From Candidatus Tanganyikabacteria bacterium (GTDB taxonomy: Bacteria > Cyanobacteriota > Sericytochromatia > S15B-MN24 > VGJW01), in assembly GCA_016867235.1 (NCBI GenBank), contig VGJY01000019.1, positions 1 to 35,562 on the forward strand: a stretch of 35,562 bases of DNA, read 5' to 3'. This document shows, in pieces, positions 8,469 through 17,177 of this stretch. The notes beneath the pieces were generated by a model. That model ran no database searches, was not told the origin of the DNA, and saw nothing but the letters and a program-made list of their open reading frames with translations. Every line of letters begins with the position of its first letter. The stretch's first letter is position 1. The position numbers and the translations under genes are program-made.

Positions 8469-9080
8469 GCGCCCCTCCAGGGCGGCGGCAACGTCGGGCA
8501 GGCCCACGCCGGCGGCCTCAAGGCCGACGATCAGGTGGTAGAGGAGATCCGCGGCCTCGGCGGCGATGGGCTCCGGGGCGCCGTTCTTGAGCGCGATGAC
8601 GACCTCGGTGGCCTCTTCGCCTACCTTCTTGCAGATCTTGTCCAGGCCCTTGTCCAGCAGGTAGGCCGTGTAGGAGCCTTCCGGACGCTCCCGCCGGCGC
8701 GAAGCCACGACGGCGGCCAGGCGCGAGAGCAGGGCCCCCAGGGAAGGGGGCACCGCGCCATGCAGCGGCTGATGGAAACAGGTCTCGGCGCCGGTATGGC
8801 ATGCCGGTCCCTGGGGCCTGACCTGGTAGAGGACCGCGTCGGCATCGCAGTCCGCCTTGACCGCCACGACGGCCTGCCGATGCCCCGACGTCGCCCCCTT
8901 GTGCCACAATTCGCCGCGCGATCGGCTCCAAAGATGCGTCTCCCCGGTCTCCAGCGTCCGCGCGATGGCTTCCCAGTTGGCGTGCGCCAGCGTGAGGACC
9001 TCGCCCGTGTCGGCATCCTGGATGACGACCGGCACCAAGCCGTCGGCGCCGAAGCTGAGATCGCGGGTCGGACTGCTCAT
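8424..9080 (-). CDS. hisIE: Bifunctional phosphoribosyl-AMP cyclohydrolase / phosphoribosyl-ATP pyrophosphatase HisIE
   Basis: It catalyses histidine steps 2 and 3. The N-terminal HisI part shows [12 protein letters not shown] and the metal/cysteine signature [13 protein letters not shown] followed by GPACHTG. The C-terminal HisE part shows [19 protein letters not shown] and [12 protein letters not shown], the acidic MazG-like helices that bind magnesium. The 218-residue length is normal for the fusion. The ATG at 9080 overlaps the hisF stop by 4 bases. It is the last gene of the minus-strand his operon, and its final 15 codons are antisense to the end of hisDC. Confidence 0.95.
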   Translation of the reverse strand: MSSPTRDLSFGADGLVPVVIQDADTGEVLTLAHANWEAIARTLETGETHLWSRSRGELWHKGATSGHRQAVVAVKADCDADAVLYQVRPQGPACHTGAETCFHQPLHGAVPPSLGALLSRLAAVVASRRRERPEGSYTAYLLDKGLDKICKKVGEEATEVVIALKNGAPEPIAAEAADLLYHLIVGLEAAGVGLPDVAAALEGRLGQSGRVPGESKRV

Positions 9081-9847
9081 GGAAGTTCCTCGACGGGTCG
9101 GACGGGGATGCCGCGGCGGAGCAGATCCTCTTTCGCGGCGCGGATGGTGATGGAGCCGAAGTGGAAGATCGAAGCGGCCAGGGCCGCGCTGGCGCCGGCT
9201 GCGAAACCTGCCGCGAGGTGGTCCACGCCGCCCACGCCGCCCGAAGCGATCACGGGGATGTCGACGGCACCGCAGGCCGCTCGCAGGAGTTCGCAATCGT
9301 AGCCTTCCTGCGTGCCGTCCCGGTCCATCGAAGTCAGTAGGATCTCGCCGGCTCCGCGGCGCGCAGCGCCGCGAATCCACTCGATAGCGTCCAGTTCGGT
9401 GCGTTTCCGCCCGCCATGCGAGTACACCACCCAGCCCTCTCCCTCCCGCCTGGCGTCTACCGCCACGACGACGCACTGGCTGCCGAACCTCTCGGCAGCG
9501 CGGGAAATCAGTTCGGGGCGCCGGATCGCCGCCGTGTTGAGCGAAACCTTGTCAGCCCCGGCTTCCAGCAGTGCGTGGATGTCCTCGACGGTCCGGATGC
9601 CGCCGCCCACCGTGAACGGGATGAACACCGCGTCGGCCACGCGGGCAACCACGTCGCGCATGGTGGATCGTCCGTCCGAAGAGGCCGTGATGTCCAGGAA
9701 AACCAGCTCATCGGCGCCTTCCCGGTCGTAGCGGATGGCCTGCTCGACCGGATCGCCCGCATCGCGAAGCGCCACGAAGCGGATGCCCTTCACGACCCTG
9801 CCCGCATCCACGTCCAGGCACGGGACGAGGCGCCTGGCTAGCGGCAC
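9077..9847 (-). CDS. hisF: Imidazole glycerol phosphate synthase cyclase subunit HisF
   Basis: HisF is the TIM-barrel cyclase that uses ammonia from HisH to make IGP and AICAR. The start is the GTG at 9847, giving [15 protein letters not shown], with the catalytic Asp in CLDVD. The second catalytic Asp is in VVVAVDARR. Phosphate-binding loops FTVGGGIRT and [11 protein letters not shown] are present. The 256-residue length matches the family. The GTG sits inside the last codons of hisA (10-base overlap), and its stop overlaps the hisIE ATG. Confidence 0.96.
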   Translation of the reverse strand: MPLARRLVPCLDVDAGRVVKGIRFVALRDAGDPVEQAIRYDREGADELVFLDITASSDGRSTMRDVVARVADAVFIPFTVGGGIRTVEDIHALLEAGADKVSLNTAAIRRPELISRAAERFGSQCVVVAVDARREGEGWVVYSHGGRKRTELDAIEWIRGAARRGAGEILLTSMDRDGTQEGYDCELLRAACGAVDIPVIASGGVGGVDHLAAGFAAGASAALAASIFHFGSITIRAAKEDLLRRGIPVRPVEELP

Positions 9848-10560
9848 GCCGCGATGGCCTCCCGCAGCCCGAACCGGCCCTCGTACAGGGCCTTGCCCAC
9901 GATCGCCGAGTCCACGCCTTCCGCGGCGCGCAGCGCCGCGAGATCCAGCAGGGACGAGATCCCGCCGCTGGCCGTGATCGGCACCTCGGGGACCCACGCG
10001 GCAAGCGCGTTCAGGCCCGCGACGTCCGGGCCCGCCAGGGTTCCGTCCCGGGCCACGTCGGTGTATACGAAGCGCTTTGCCCCGCGCGCCGCCCATTCCC
10101 GGGCCAGGTCCTTCACCAGGCGCCCGGAAGCCTCTTTCCAGCCCTTGACCAGCACGACCCCGTCCCGGGCATCCAGGCCGATCGCCACCCGGTCGGCGCC
10201 ATCCGCGAGGAGCGCTTCGACCGCCTCGGGGTCGGTTACCGCGAGCGTGCCGATCACCACCCGCGCCACTCCCCGGTCGAGCAACTCCCGCGCGTCGGCC
10301 GCCGAGCGGATCCCGCCGCCGAACTGCACCGGAACTCGCAGGTCGGCCGCGATGCGCTCCGCGATGTCCCAGTGTGCCGTCCGGCTACCCGCCAGGGCCC
10401 CGTCGAGGTCGACGAGGTGGATCCAAGCGGCTCCCGCCGCGGTCCATCTTTCGGCCACGGCGAGCGGATCGGCGTCGTACACCGTGGCGGTGTCCATGCG
10501 GCCCTCGACCAGGCGCACGCACTTGCCGCCCTTGAGGTCGATGGCCGGCAGGATGATCAT
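9838..10560 (-). CDS. hisA: ProFAR isomerase HisA
   Basis: This (beta-alpha)8 isomerase converts ProFAR to PRFAR in histidine synthesis. It begins [17 protein letters not shown], with the catalytic Asp8-type residue in PAIDL. It continues with [19 protein letters not shown], the second Asp region GLDARDG, and the C-terminal phosphate loop TASGGISS. At 240 residues it is standard. The ATG at 10560 overlaps the hisH stop (ATGA). The combination with hisH and hisF on either side leaves little room for confusion with PriA or HisF. Confidence 0.96.
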   Translation of the reverse strand: MIILPAIDLKGGKCVRLVEGRMDTATVYDADPLAVAERWTAAGAAWIHLVDLDGALAGSRTAHWDIAERIAADLRVPVQFGGGIRSAADARELLDRGVARVVIGTLAVTDPEAVEALLADGADRVAIGLDARDGVVLVKGWKEASGRLVKDLAREWAARGAKRFVYTDVARDGTLAGPDVAGLNALAAWVPEVPITASGGISSLLDLAALRAAEGVDSAIVGKALYEGRFGLREAIAACR

Positions 10561-11132
10561 GACGCCAGGAAGTCGCGCAGCAGGTCCAGTCCTGCCTGCT
10601 GGCTCTTCTCGGGGTGAAACTGCACGCCCCAGACCCGGTCCTTGCGGACGGCCGCGGGAAAGACCCCGGCGTACTCGGCGGTCCCGGCGACCGCGCCCGC
10701 GGGAACCCCGACGGCGCGGTACGAGTGGACGAAGTAGTACCAGCGCGTGGGGCCGCCGTGCCACCTGACCTGATTCCAGCCCACGTGGGGGACCGGCACG
10801 CCCTCGGGAAATCTCTCGATCCGCCCGGGGATGACGCCGAGGCCGGCATGCCGCCCGAACTCGAGGCTCTCCTCGAAGAGCAGCTGGAACCCGACGCAGA
10901 TGCCCAGGACGGGCCTCCCCGCCGCGATGGCGGCGAGCACCGCCCGATCCAGCCCCCTTTGCCGCAACTGCGCGATGGACTCGCCGAATGCGCCAACGCC
11001 CGGAAGGATCAGGCGATCGGCACGATCGGCCGCTTCCGGGGCGGCGGCGATCGCGACGTCGGCCCCCAGATGGCGCAGGGCGCGAGCGACGTTGCGCAGG
11101 TTGCCGACGCCGTAGTCCAGGACGGCGATCAA
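10557..11132 (-). CDS. hisH: Imidazole glycerol phosphate synthase glutaminase subunit HisH
   Basis: HisH is the class I glutamine amidotransferase that supplies ammonia to HisF. Visible features are AVLDYGVGNLRNVARAL at the N-terminus, the oxyanion loop PGVGAF, the nucleophile Cys in GICVGFQLLFEES, and the His-Glu pair in GVQFHPEKSQQAG. The start is a TTG at 11132 that overlaps the hisB stop by 4 bases (TTGA), the same coupling as in the rest of this operon. At 191 residues it is normal. GICVGFQ replaces the commoner GICLGMQ, a conservative change. Confidence 0.95.
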   Translation of the reverse strand: MIAVLDYGVGNLRNVARALRHLGADVAIAAAPEAADRADRLILPGVGAFGESIAQLRQRGLDRAVLAAIAAGRPVLGICVGFQLLFEESLEFGRHAGLGVIPGRIERFPEGVPVPHVGWNQVRWHGGPTRWYYFVHSYRAVGVPAGAVAGTAEYAGVFPAAVRKDRVWGVQFHPEKSQQAGLDLLRDFLAS

Positions 11133-11716
11133 AGGCTGCCTTTGGTGCTCGGGATGCCGCTGGCGCGCGGGTCGAGGGCGACGGCCATTCTCAAGGCACG
11201 GGTGCAGGCCTTGAAGAGGCCCTCGACCATGTGGTGGCGATTGCGCCCGTACAGCACCTCCAGGTGGAGATTGAACATGCCGGCCGTACAAAGCGCCTGG
11301 AAGAAGTCCTCGGCCAGTTCGACGTCGAAACTGCCGAGCAGGCCGGTCCCCAGATCGGCCTTGAAGACCAGGTACGGCCGGCCGGACAGGTCCACCGCCG
11401 CCCGGACGAGGGTCTCGTCGAAGGGCACGTACGAGTGGCCGTAGCGCGCGATCCCGGCCTTGTCGCCCAGGGCCTCGCGCAGCGCCTGCCCCAGCACCAG
11501 ACCGCAATCCTCTATGGTGTGGTGGCCGTCCACCTCGACGTCGCCGCTACACGCCATTTCCAGATCGAACCCGCCATGGCGCGCGAACGAATCCAGCATG
11601 TGGTCGAAGAACGGGAGGCCGGTCGCGACCCGGGAGGGAGCACCGGCGCCGTCCAGGGCCAACGTGGCCCGGATGGCGGTCTCCCGGGTCTTACGCTCGA
11701 TGGTGGCGCTGCGCAT
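11129..11716 (-). CDS. hisB: Imidazoleglycerol-phosphate dehydratase HisB (monofunctional)
   Basis: It dehydrates IGP to imidazole-acetol phosphate. The manganese-binding duplicated motif is clear: FFDHML, DGHHTIEDCGLVLG and the second-half RNRHHMVEGLFKA. At 195 residues it is the dehydratase alone, without the phosphatase domain found in enterobacterial HisB, so histidinol-phosphate phosphatase must come from elsewhere. The ATG at 11716 (MRSATIERKTRET) is favoured over in-frame upstream codons because the family starts here. A consensus -10 box ends only 7 bases upstream, so the message may be leaderless. Confidence 0.95.
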   Translation of the reverse strand: MRSATIERKTRETAIRATLALDGAGAPSRVATGLPFFDHMLDSFARHGGFDLEMACSGDVEVDGHHTIEDCGLVLGQALREALGDKAGIARYGHSYVPFDETLVRAAVDLSGRPYLVFKADLGTGLLGSFDVELAEDFFQALCTAGMFNLHLEVLYGRNRHHMVEGLFKACTRALRMAVALDPRASGIPSTKGSL

Positions 11717-11722
11717 GGCGTC

Positions 11723-11729
11723 TATTATA
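11723..11729. promoter_or_regulatory. Overlapping divergent -10 boxes, hisB / exbB
   Basis: On the minus strand bases 11729-11724 read TATAAT, a perfect -10 box; on the plus strand 11723-11728 read TATTAT (5 of 6). Only 56 bases separate the hisB and exbB starts. The -10 box predicts a hisB start site at about 11717, at its ATG (11716). No convincing -35 hexamer was found for either direction, so this is a sequence-pattern prediction only. Confidence 0.5.
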
Positions 11730-11743
11730 GATCTGCAACACAT

Positions 11744-11772
11744 ATGAAAAACGAAACGAGCAAGCTGCCCAA

Positions 11773-11776
<4 letters not shown>
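11744..11776 (+). CDS. Possible leader peptide (uORF) coupled to exbB
   Basis: A ten-codon frame, MKNETSKLPK, starts at the ATG at 11744 and ends at a TGA that overlaps the exbB ATG (AAATGA at 11771-11776). exbB has no good Shine-Dalgarno sequence of its own, so reinitiation after this short frame would explain its translation. The composition (AAA, AAC, GAA, ACG) is AT-richer than surrounding genes. It may equally be chance within an AT-rich promoter spacer. Confidence 0.25.
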
Positions 11777-12418
<642 letters not shown>

Positions 12419-12429
<11 letters not shown>

Positions 12430-12817
12430 TTCCGGCGACGACGCCATCGTCGACATCAACGTCACGCCCCTGGTGGACGTGGCCCTGGTGCTGCTGATCA
12501 TCTTCCTGGCCACGAGCTACCTGATCGCGCAGCAGAGCCTCAAGGTGGAGCTGCCGAAAGCGTCGCGGACCGTGGCGACCGAGGCCCGCACCATCGCCGT
12601 CGTGGTGAAGGCGTCGGGCGAGATCATCCTGGACGGCCGGCAGATCGATCCGCAGACCTTGCAGGCAGACCTGGCGGCGCTCCGGGCCGAACGCCCGACC
12701 CTCCAGGTCGTGGTGGGGGCGGATCGCGCCGTGCCGCATGGCCGGGTGGTCGACGTGGTGGATGCGGCGCGCCTGGCGGGAATCGAGCGAGTGGCGTTTG
12801 CGGTGGACAGGCGATAG
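12419..12817 (+). CDS. exbD: ExbD/TolR-type biopolymer transport protein
   Basis: This is the single-span partner of ExbB, with a periplasmic domain. The 132-residue protein has the diagnostic membrane segment INVTPLVDVALVLLIIFL, in which the Asp of PLVDV is the proton-path residue. A periplasmic fold follows with VVVGADRAVPHGRVVDVVD. The ATG at 12419 overlaps exbB by 11 bases. Its stop TAG (12815-12817) overlaps the presumed beginning of tonB, continuing the 4-base-overlap style of this genome. Confidence 0.93.
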
Positions 12818-13620
12818 AGAAGCGGTATCCGGTCGAGGTCGCGGCGTCCGTCATCGTGCACGCCGTCATCCTCTACGTCCTGCTGGCGGTGCCGGCTGGC
12901 CAGCGCCTGGTGCAGAAGATCATCCCGGTGCAACTGGTCGAGAAGCCCAAGGTCCCTCCCAGGATCAAGCGTCCGCCGCCTCCCAGGGCCAAGGAGCGTG
13001 CCCAGGCGCGGCCTCAGCATGCGCGGCCGCGGACGGCTCTCGCGCCGCCGGCGGCCGGCGATCCCGGAGACGCGTTCGGTGTCGCCCCGGACGACGGGGG
13101 GGCCGGCACGCTGGAAGTTCCCGTGGGGCGCACGCTCGAAGCGCCCGCCACGCCGTCCGAGCCGGCGGCGCCGCCCACGCCGCCGCCGCTGCTCCTGAGC
13201 TACTCGGACGACGCGCGTTCTCCGGAGTTCGAGCGCGAACCCGCGCCCATCGGCCCCCTCCGCGCCGTTTACCCGGAAGTCCCCCGGCTGGCCGGGGCCA
13301 CCGGATCGGCGGTGATCGAGGCCTACGTGGATGCCGCGGGCCTGGTCGTACGGGCCGTCCTGGCCCGCGCCAGCGCCCCAGCATTCGGCAGGTCGGCGCT
13401 GGACGCGGTGCGCCAGACGCGCTTCAAGCCGGCCGTGCGGCTCGGGGTTCCGGTGGCGCGATCGATCCGCGTGCCGGTGGCCTTCGACCTGGCGGGAAAT
13501 GCGGCGCCGGTCGTCACGGCCACGGTCTCGGTGCCGATCGACGATGCGGCCGGTCCCGCGGCTGCGCTCAGCGCCCCGGCGTCCGAGAATGTCGAGTCGA
13601 GCGGGAGCGTGACGCCATGA
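12814..13620 (+). CDS. tonB: TonB energy transducer (start codon uncertain, possibly ATA)
   Basis: TonB links the ExbBD motor to outer-membrane receptors. The order is a membrane segment (VEVAASVIVHAVILYVLLAV) containing the family's Ser-x3-His pair, a proline-rich periplasmic spacer (PKVPPRIKRPPPPRAK and later Pro/Ala runs), and a TonB C-terminal domain (YPEVPRLAGATGSAVIEAYV, then ALDAVRQTRFKPA). The first ordinary start, GTG at 12856, would begin after the conserved Ser and cut the membrane helix. No ATG, GTG or TTG exists in frame nearby upstream. An ATA at 12814 overlaps the exbD TAG as ATAG, the same geometry as ATGA overlaps elsewhere here, and restores the full helix. This start is inferred. 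The stop overlaps the receptor ATG. Confidence 0.82.
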   Translation: MEKRYPVEVAASVIVHAVILYVLLAVPAGQRLVQKIIPVQLVEKPKVPPRIKRPPPPRAKERAQARPQHARPRTALAPPAAGDPGDAFGVAPDDGGAGTLEVPVGRTLEAPATPSEPAAPPTPPPLLLSYSDDARSPEFEREPAPIGPLRAVYPEVPRLAGATGSAVIEAYVDAAGLVVRAVLARASAPAFGRSALDAVRQTRFKPAVRLGVPVARSIRVPVAFDLAGNAAPVVTATVSVPIDDAAGPAAALSAPASENVESSGSVTP

Positions 13621-15971
13621 GGCCGGCCCTGCTGCTGCTCGGCATCGGCGCCTGGCTCCTCGCATCGCTTCCGGCGGCGGCGGCCGAGGTGCGCGGGGAG
13701 ATTCGAGACAAGGCGACCGGCCGGCCCGTTCCCGATGCGGTCGTCTCCGTGGTCGGGCCTGGAGAGAGGCGTGCCGCGGCGGATGGCGAAGGGCGCTTCA
13801 AGCTCGACCGGATTCCCGCCGGCGCCCGCGACGTCAAGATCGAAGCGCCCGGCTACGCCGCCTTCGTGGTCAAGAACCTGCCCCTCCGGGACGATCGCCC
13901 GATCATCCTGGACGTGTCCCTCAAGCCGGGCGTGGCCACGCTCGCGCCCCAGCGCATCGCCGCGGATCGGCCCAGCCGGCTGGCCCAGACCGAGACGAGC
14001 CGCAGGTCGATCACGGGTGACGAGGTTCGCCGCGTCGCGGGGGCCCGCAACGACCCGATCCTGGCCATCGCCAACACCGCGGGCGTCAAGGCGGCGGGCC
14101 TGTCCGGCGCGCCAGCCGTGCGCGGGGGCGGACCCGGCGACAACCGCTACCTCATCGACGGCGTCGAGATCGGCAATCCTTACCACTTCGGCGGGCTGGT
14201 GAGCGTCTTCAATGCCGGCACCATCTCGAAGGTGGACCTGTACTCGGGGGCATTGCCGGCGCGGTTCGGCAACGCGCTCTCGGCCGTGATCGACGTCGAG
14301 ACGCGCAATCCCCGCCGCGACGGCCTCCACGGCGCCATCGAGTCGAACCTGCTCTATTCGGAGGCCCTCATCGAGGGACCGCTCGGCAAGGCGGGCGCCC
14401 TGTCCCTTGCCGGCCGGCGGAGCTACGTGGACGTGGTCGCGCTTCCCCTTATCAGCCGCATCGCACCCGAATTCATCGCGGCGGGCACGGTCCTGCCGTA
14501 CTTCACGGACTTCCAGGGGAAGGTGGTCCTTGATTTGCCCGGCGACGGGCGATTCGACATCGTCGGGGTCACCGCGCACGACGCGGTGCGCGTCACGTTG
14601 CCCGGCGGCGGCGTCGGCCGGTCCATCGGCGACTTCTCGCTGGATAACGGCTACCGCTCCGTGGGCGGCATCTGGCGTCAGCCCGTCAGCGACACGCTGT
14701 CGAACCGGTTCACGCTCAGCTACCAGGAGCCCTACCAGGACATGCAGGCCGGCCGGTTCTTCAACCTGGAGGATTTCCGGTTCAAGTGGACCTTCGCGGA
14801 CGACGTCGCCTGGCAGGCCAGCGAGCAGCACCAGTTGCGGGCGGGCCTGCGGTACGACACGATCAACTACCTCGCCAGGCGCCATCAGCCGGACTTTTCG
14901 AAGCTGCCGCGGGCGCAGCAGGGCGGCGGCTTCGGCGGCCCGTTCGGGGGCGGGGGCCGGATTTCCATCGGCCAGGGACAGGGCACGGGCAGCGTCACGG
15001 CCACCGCGTCGTTCCCGACTCCCGAGGAGATAGCGGCACTGCCGACCCGGACCACCGACACCCACGGCAACCAGAAGGTGTACGCGGCCTACCTCGAGGA
15101 CGCCTGGGCAGCGAGCGAGGGCCTGACGCTGTCGCTGGGCATGCGCTACGACCAGCTGGACAGCACCGCCGAGAACCGGCTGGCCCCGCGCGGCGGCCTT
15201 TCCTGGCGGGTAGATCCCGACACGACGCTCCGCCTGGCCTACGGCCAGCAGTACCAGTTTCCATCCGACGCCCAGCTATTGCCCGGATTCGGCAATCCGA
15301 ACCTCCGGGCCGCATTCTCGAAGGACTACGTCGCGGGCCTGGATGTCCAGCTGAGCGAGAAGCTCTTCGGCCGCTTCGAGGCGTACTACCGCAACCTCTT
15401 CGGCCTCGTCGTGTCCGATCCGGTGGCCAACTACGCCAACATCGGGTCGGGGCGCTCCTTCGGCCTCGAATCCACGCTGGAGCTTGCCGAGAGCGACGGC
15501 TGGTCGGGCAGCCTCGCGCTCACGCTCTCGCGTTCCTTCCGGACCACGGCGGACAAGCCAGAGGTCCCGTACGAGTACGACCAGCCGATCGTCGCGAACC
15601 TCCTGGCCACGGCCCCTGGAGTCTGGGGCTGGACGCCATCGCTCAAGTTCCGCTACTCGACCGGCCGGCCGTACACGCCGGTGGTTGGGCGCGAGCAGGA
15701 GGCCACCGGAACGTGGAAGGCCATCCGGGGCGAGCAGAACTCCGGGAAGTTCCCGGACGGCATCACCTGGTCGGGGCGCCTGGAGCGGCATGTCGGGCTT
15801 TTCGGCCTCGACGACGCGTTCTACCTGGAGGTCACCCAGCAGGCCGAGGCCCTTGCGATAGACTACGGCCAGGACTTCGAGCGCTACGAGAGCCCCGACA
15901 ATCCCAGCAAGCCGATCTTCAACTACGGCTTGCCGCCGCTCCCGTACCTTGGCTACCGGGTCAAGTTCTAG
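13617..15971 (+). CDS. TonB-dependent outer-membrane receptor with N-terminal carboxypeptidase-regulatory-like domain
   Basis: The 784-residue product has a signal peptide (MRPALLLLGIGAWLLASLPAAA). A carboxypeptidase-regulatory-like beta-sandwich follows at about residues 25-105 (GEIRDKATGRPVPDAVVSV). The plug domain comes next at about 130-235, with APAVRGGGPGDNRYLIDGV and IGNPYHFGGL, then a long beta-barrel rich in alternating aromatic strands. It ends in YRVKF, with the terminal Phe expected of BAM-inserted barrels. A Gly-rich external loop (GGGFGGPFGGGGR) is notable. The substrate cannot be told from sequence. Fusion of the CarboxypepD-like domain is common in receptors for polymers and peptides, but that is only suggestive. 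It is the last gene of the exbB-exbD-tonB operon and overlaps the convergent desaturase by 11 bases. Confidence 0.9.
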   Translation: MRPALLLLGIGAWLLASLPAAAAEVRGEIRDKATGRPVPDAVVSVVGPGERRAAADGEGRFKLDRIPAGARDVKIEAPGYAAFVVKNLPLRDDRPIILDVSLKPGVATLAPQRIAADRPSRLAQTETSRRSITGDEVRRVAGARNDPILAIANTAGVKAAGLSGAPAVRGGGPGDNRYLIDGVEIGNPYHFGGLVSVFNAGTISKVDLYSGALPARFGNALSAVIDVETRNPRRDGLHGAIESNLLYSEALIEGPLGKAGALSLAGRRSYVDVVALPLISRIAPEFIAAGTVLPYFTDFQGKVVLDLPGDGRFDIVGVTAHDAVRVTLPGGGVGRSIGDFSLDNGYRSVGGIWRQPVSDTLSNRFTLSYQEPYQDMQAGRFFNLEDFRFKWTFADDVAWQASEQHQLRAGLRYDTINYLARRHQPDFSKLPRAQQGGGFGGPFGGGGRISIGQGQGTGSVTATASFPTPEEIAALPTRTTDTHGNQKVYAAYLEDAWAASEGLTLSLGMRYDQLDSTAENRLAPRGGLSWRVDPDTTLRLAYGQQYQFPSDAQLLPGFGNPNLRAAFSKDYVAGLDVQLSEKLFGRFEAYYRNLFGLVVSDPVANYANIGSGRSFGLESTLELAESDGWSGSLALTLSRSFRTTADKPEVPYEYDQPIVANLLATAPGVWGWTPSLKFRYSTGRPYTPVVGREQEATGTWKAIRGEQNSGKFPDGITWSGRLERHVGLFGLDDAFYLEVTQQAEALAIDYGQDFERYESPDNPSKPIFNYGLPPLPYLGYRVKF

Positions 15972-16725
15972 TGCCCCGCCAGACCTTGACCCTGGCGCCG
16001 ACCGCGGCCCGGATCTGCTCGGCGGCGCCGAGTTGCACCATCTTGTCCCGGACCTTCGAGAAGGTCTCGCGGCCTATGACCACCCCGTAGTGCTCGTCCT
16101 TGCCGGCCGCCTGATTCTCCTGGTAGCGCCCGATCACGGCGAGGATCCGCGAAACCGCCTCGGCCGGCGCCGCCGCGATCATCCGCTCCAGGACTTCGTT
16201 GTAGTAGGCCGCATGGAACGCCTCGTCCTGCGAGATGAGCATGAACAGCCTGGCTCCCGTCGGTTCGGCGATGTGGTCGGCGGCCACGCGGTACCAGATC
16301 ATGGTTTCGATCTCGGAAATCCAGGCCAGCACGAGTTCTTCGAGGAGATCCGCGCCGGACCACTGGGAGTCCCGGAGGTCGGTGCTCTCCTGGTAGCCCC
16401 GCTGTATCCCGGCGATCTCCTCGTCGGCGATCGTGGCGCCGACCGCGGCCGCATAGCGCAGCAGCGAGTAATGGTGCCTATTCTCCTCGTACAGGTTCAT
16501 CACCTTCCACCCGATGAGCCATGGGAGATTGCGGTGCGCCTGGAAGAAGCGGGCGCAGTTCTGGTACGAGAAGCTCTCGACCAGGGAGGCGATCTTCACG
16601 AGTTCGACCAGGTCGCGGTTGGCCGCGGCGGGAACTATCGCCTGCCAATCCACGTCCGTTTCGAGGGTCCAGCGCCGCTTCTCGCCAAGCGCGTGGTATT
16701 TGACGAAGAGGTCGTACAGTTCCAA
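15961..16725 (-). CDS. Acyl-ACP desaturase-like ferritin-fold diiron protein
   Basis: It resembles soluble acyl-[ACP] desaturases (FA_desaturase_2), diiron enzymes that insert a double bond into acyl-ACP. The 254-residue all-helical protein has the expected iron ligands: Glu50, Glu81-x-x-His84 (ENRH), a Glu in SEIETMIWYR (138 or 140), and Glu168-x-x-His171 (DEAFH). The surroundings WLIGWKVMNLYEENRH also fit the family. Plant enzymes are longer, so the substrate is uncertain and an oxidase or N-oxygenase role is possible. The start is a TTG at 16725 that shares a base with the ATG of the divergent transpeptidase. No canonical upstream alternative in frame was apparent. Confidence 0.78.
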   Translation of the reverse strand: MELYDLFVKYHALGEKRRWTLETDVDWQAIVPAAANRDLVELVKIASLVESFSYQNCARFFQAHRNLPWLIGWKVMNLYEENRHHYSLLRYAAAVGATIADEEIAGIQRGYQESTDLRDSQWSGADLLEELVLAWISEIETMIWYRVAADHIAEPTGARLFMLISQDEAFHAAYYNEVLERMIAAAPAEAVSRILAVIGRYQENQAAGKDEHYGVVIGRETFSKVRDKMVQLGAAEQIRAAVGARVKVWRGTRT

Positions 16726-17177
16726 TGTCCTGCATCCTCGCTCAACTCACGCTCCATGCGGTGACCCTGGTGGTGGTGGCCAAGGCCGACCACACCCTCA
16801 CCCTCTTCGACGGCGATGCGGTGGTCAAGCAATACAAGGTCGCGTTGGGCCCCAACAAGGGTCCCAAGCAACGGGAAGGCGACGGCAAGACGCCCGAGGG
16901 CCGCTTCGTGATCGATTACCGAAACTCCCGGAGCCAGTTCCATCGAGCGCTGCACATCTCATACCCGGCTCCCACGGACGTCGCCAGGGCCCGTCGCGGC
17001 GGGTACCATCCGGGTGGCGACATCATGATCCACGGCCTCGGCAAGCACTTCGCCTACCTCGGGCCCCTGCACGTGGCGCGGGACTGGACCCTTGGCTGCA
17101 TCGCGGTGACCAACTCCGAAATAGAGGAGCTATGGCGCCTGGTCCGCGACGGCACACCGATCGAGATCAAGCCCTGA
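16725..17177 (+). CDS. L,D-transpeptidase (YkuD domain)
   Basis: The YkuD catalytic domain makes 3-3 peptidoglycan cross-links or attaches proteins to the wall. The product is 150 residues. LVVVAKADHTLTLFDGD opens the domain; VALGPNKGPKQREGDGKTPEG is typical (x-Y-x-V-x-L-G ... DGxTPxG). The catalytic pair is His103 (IMIHGLG) and Cys125 in TLGCIAVTN, near the usual S-x-G-C form. The N-terminus (MSCILAQLTLHAVTL) is short and only weakly signal-like, so export is uncertain. The ATG at 16725 abuts the divergent desaturase start. The 3' end overlaps the methyltransferase by 46 bases. Confidence 0.88.
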   Translation: MSCILAQLTLHAVTLVVVAKADHTLTLFDGDAVVKQYKVALGPNKGPKQREGDGKTPEGRFVIDYRNSRSQFHRALHISYPAPTDVARARRGGYHPGGDIMIHGLGKHFAYLGPLHVARDWTLGCIAVTNSEIEELWRLVRDGTPIEIKP

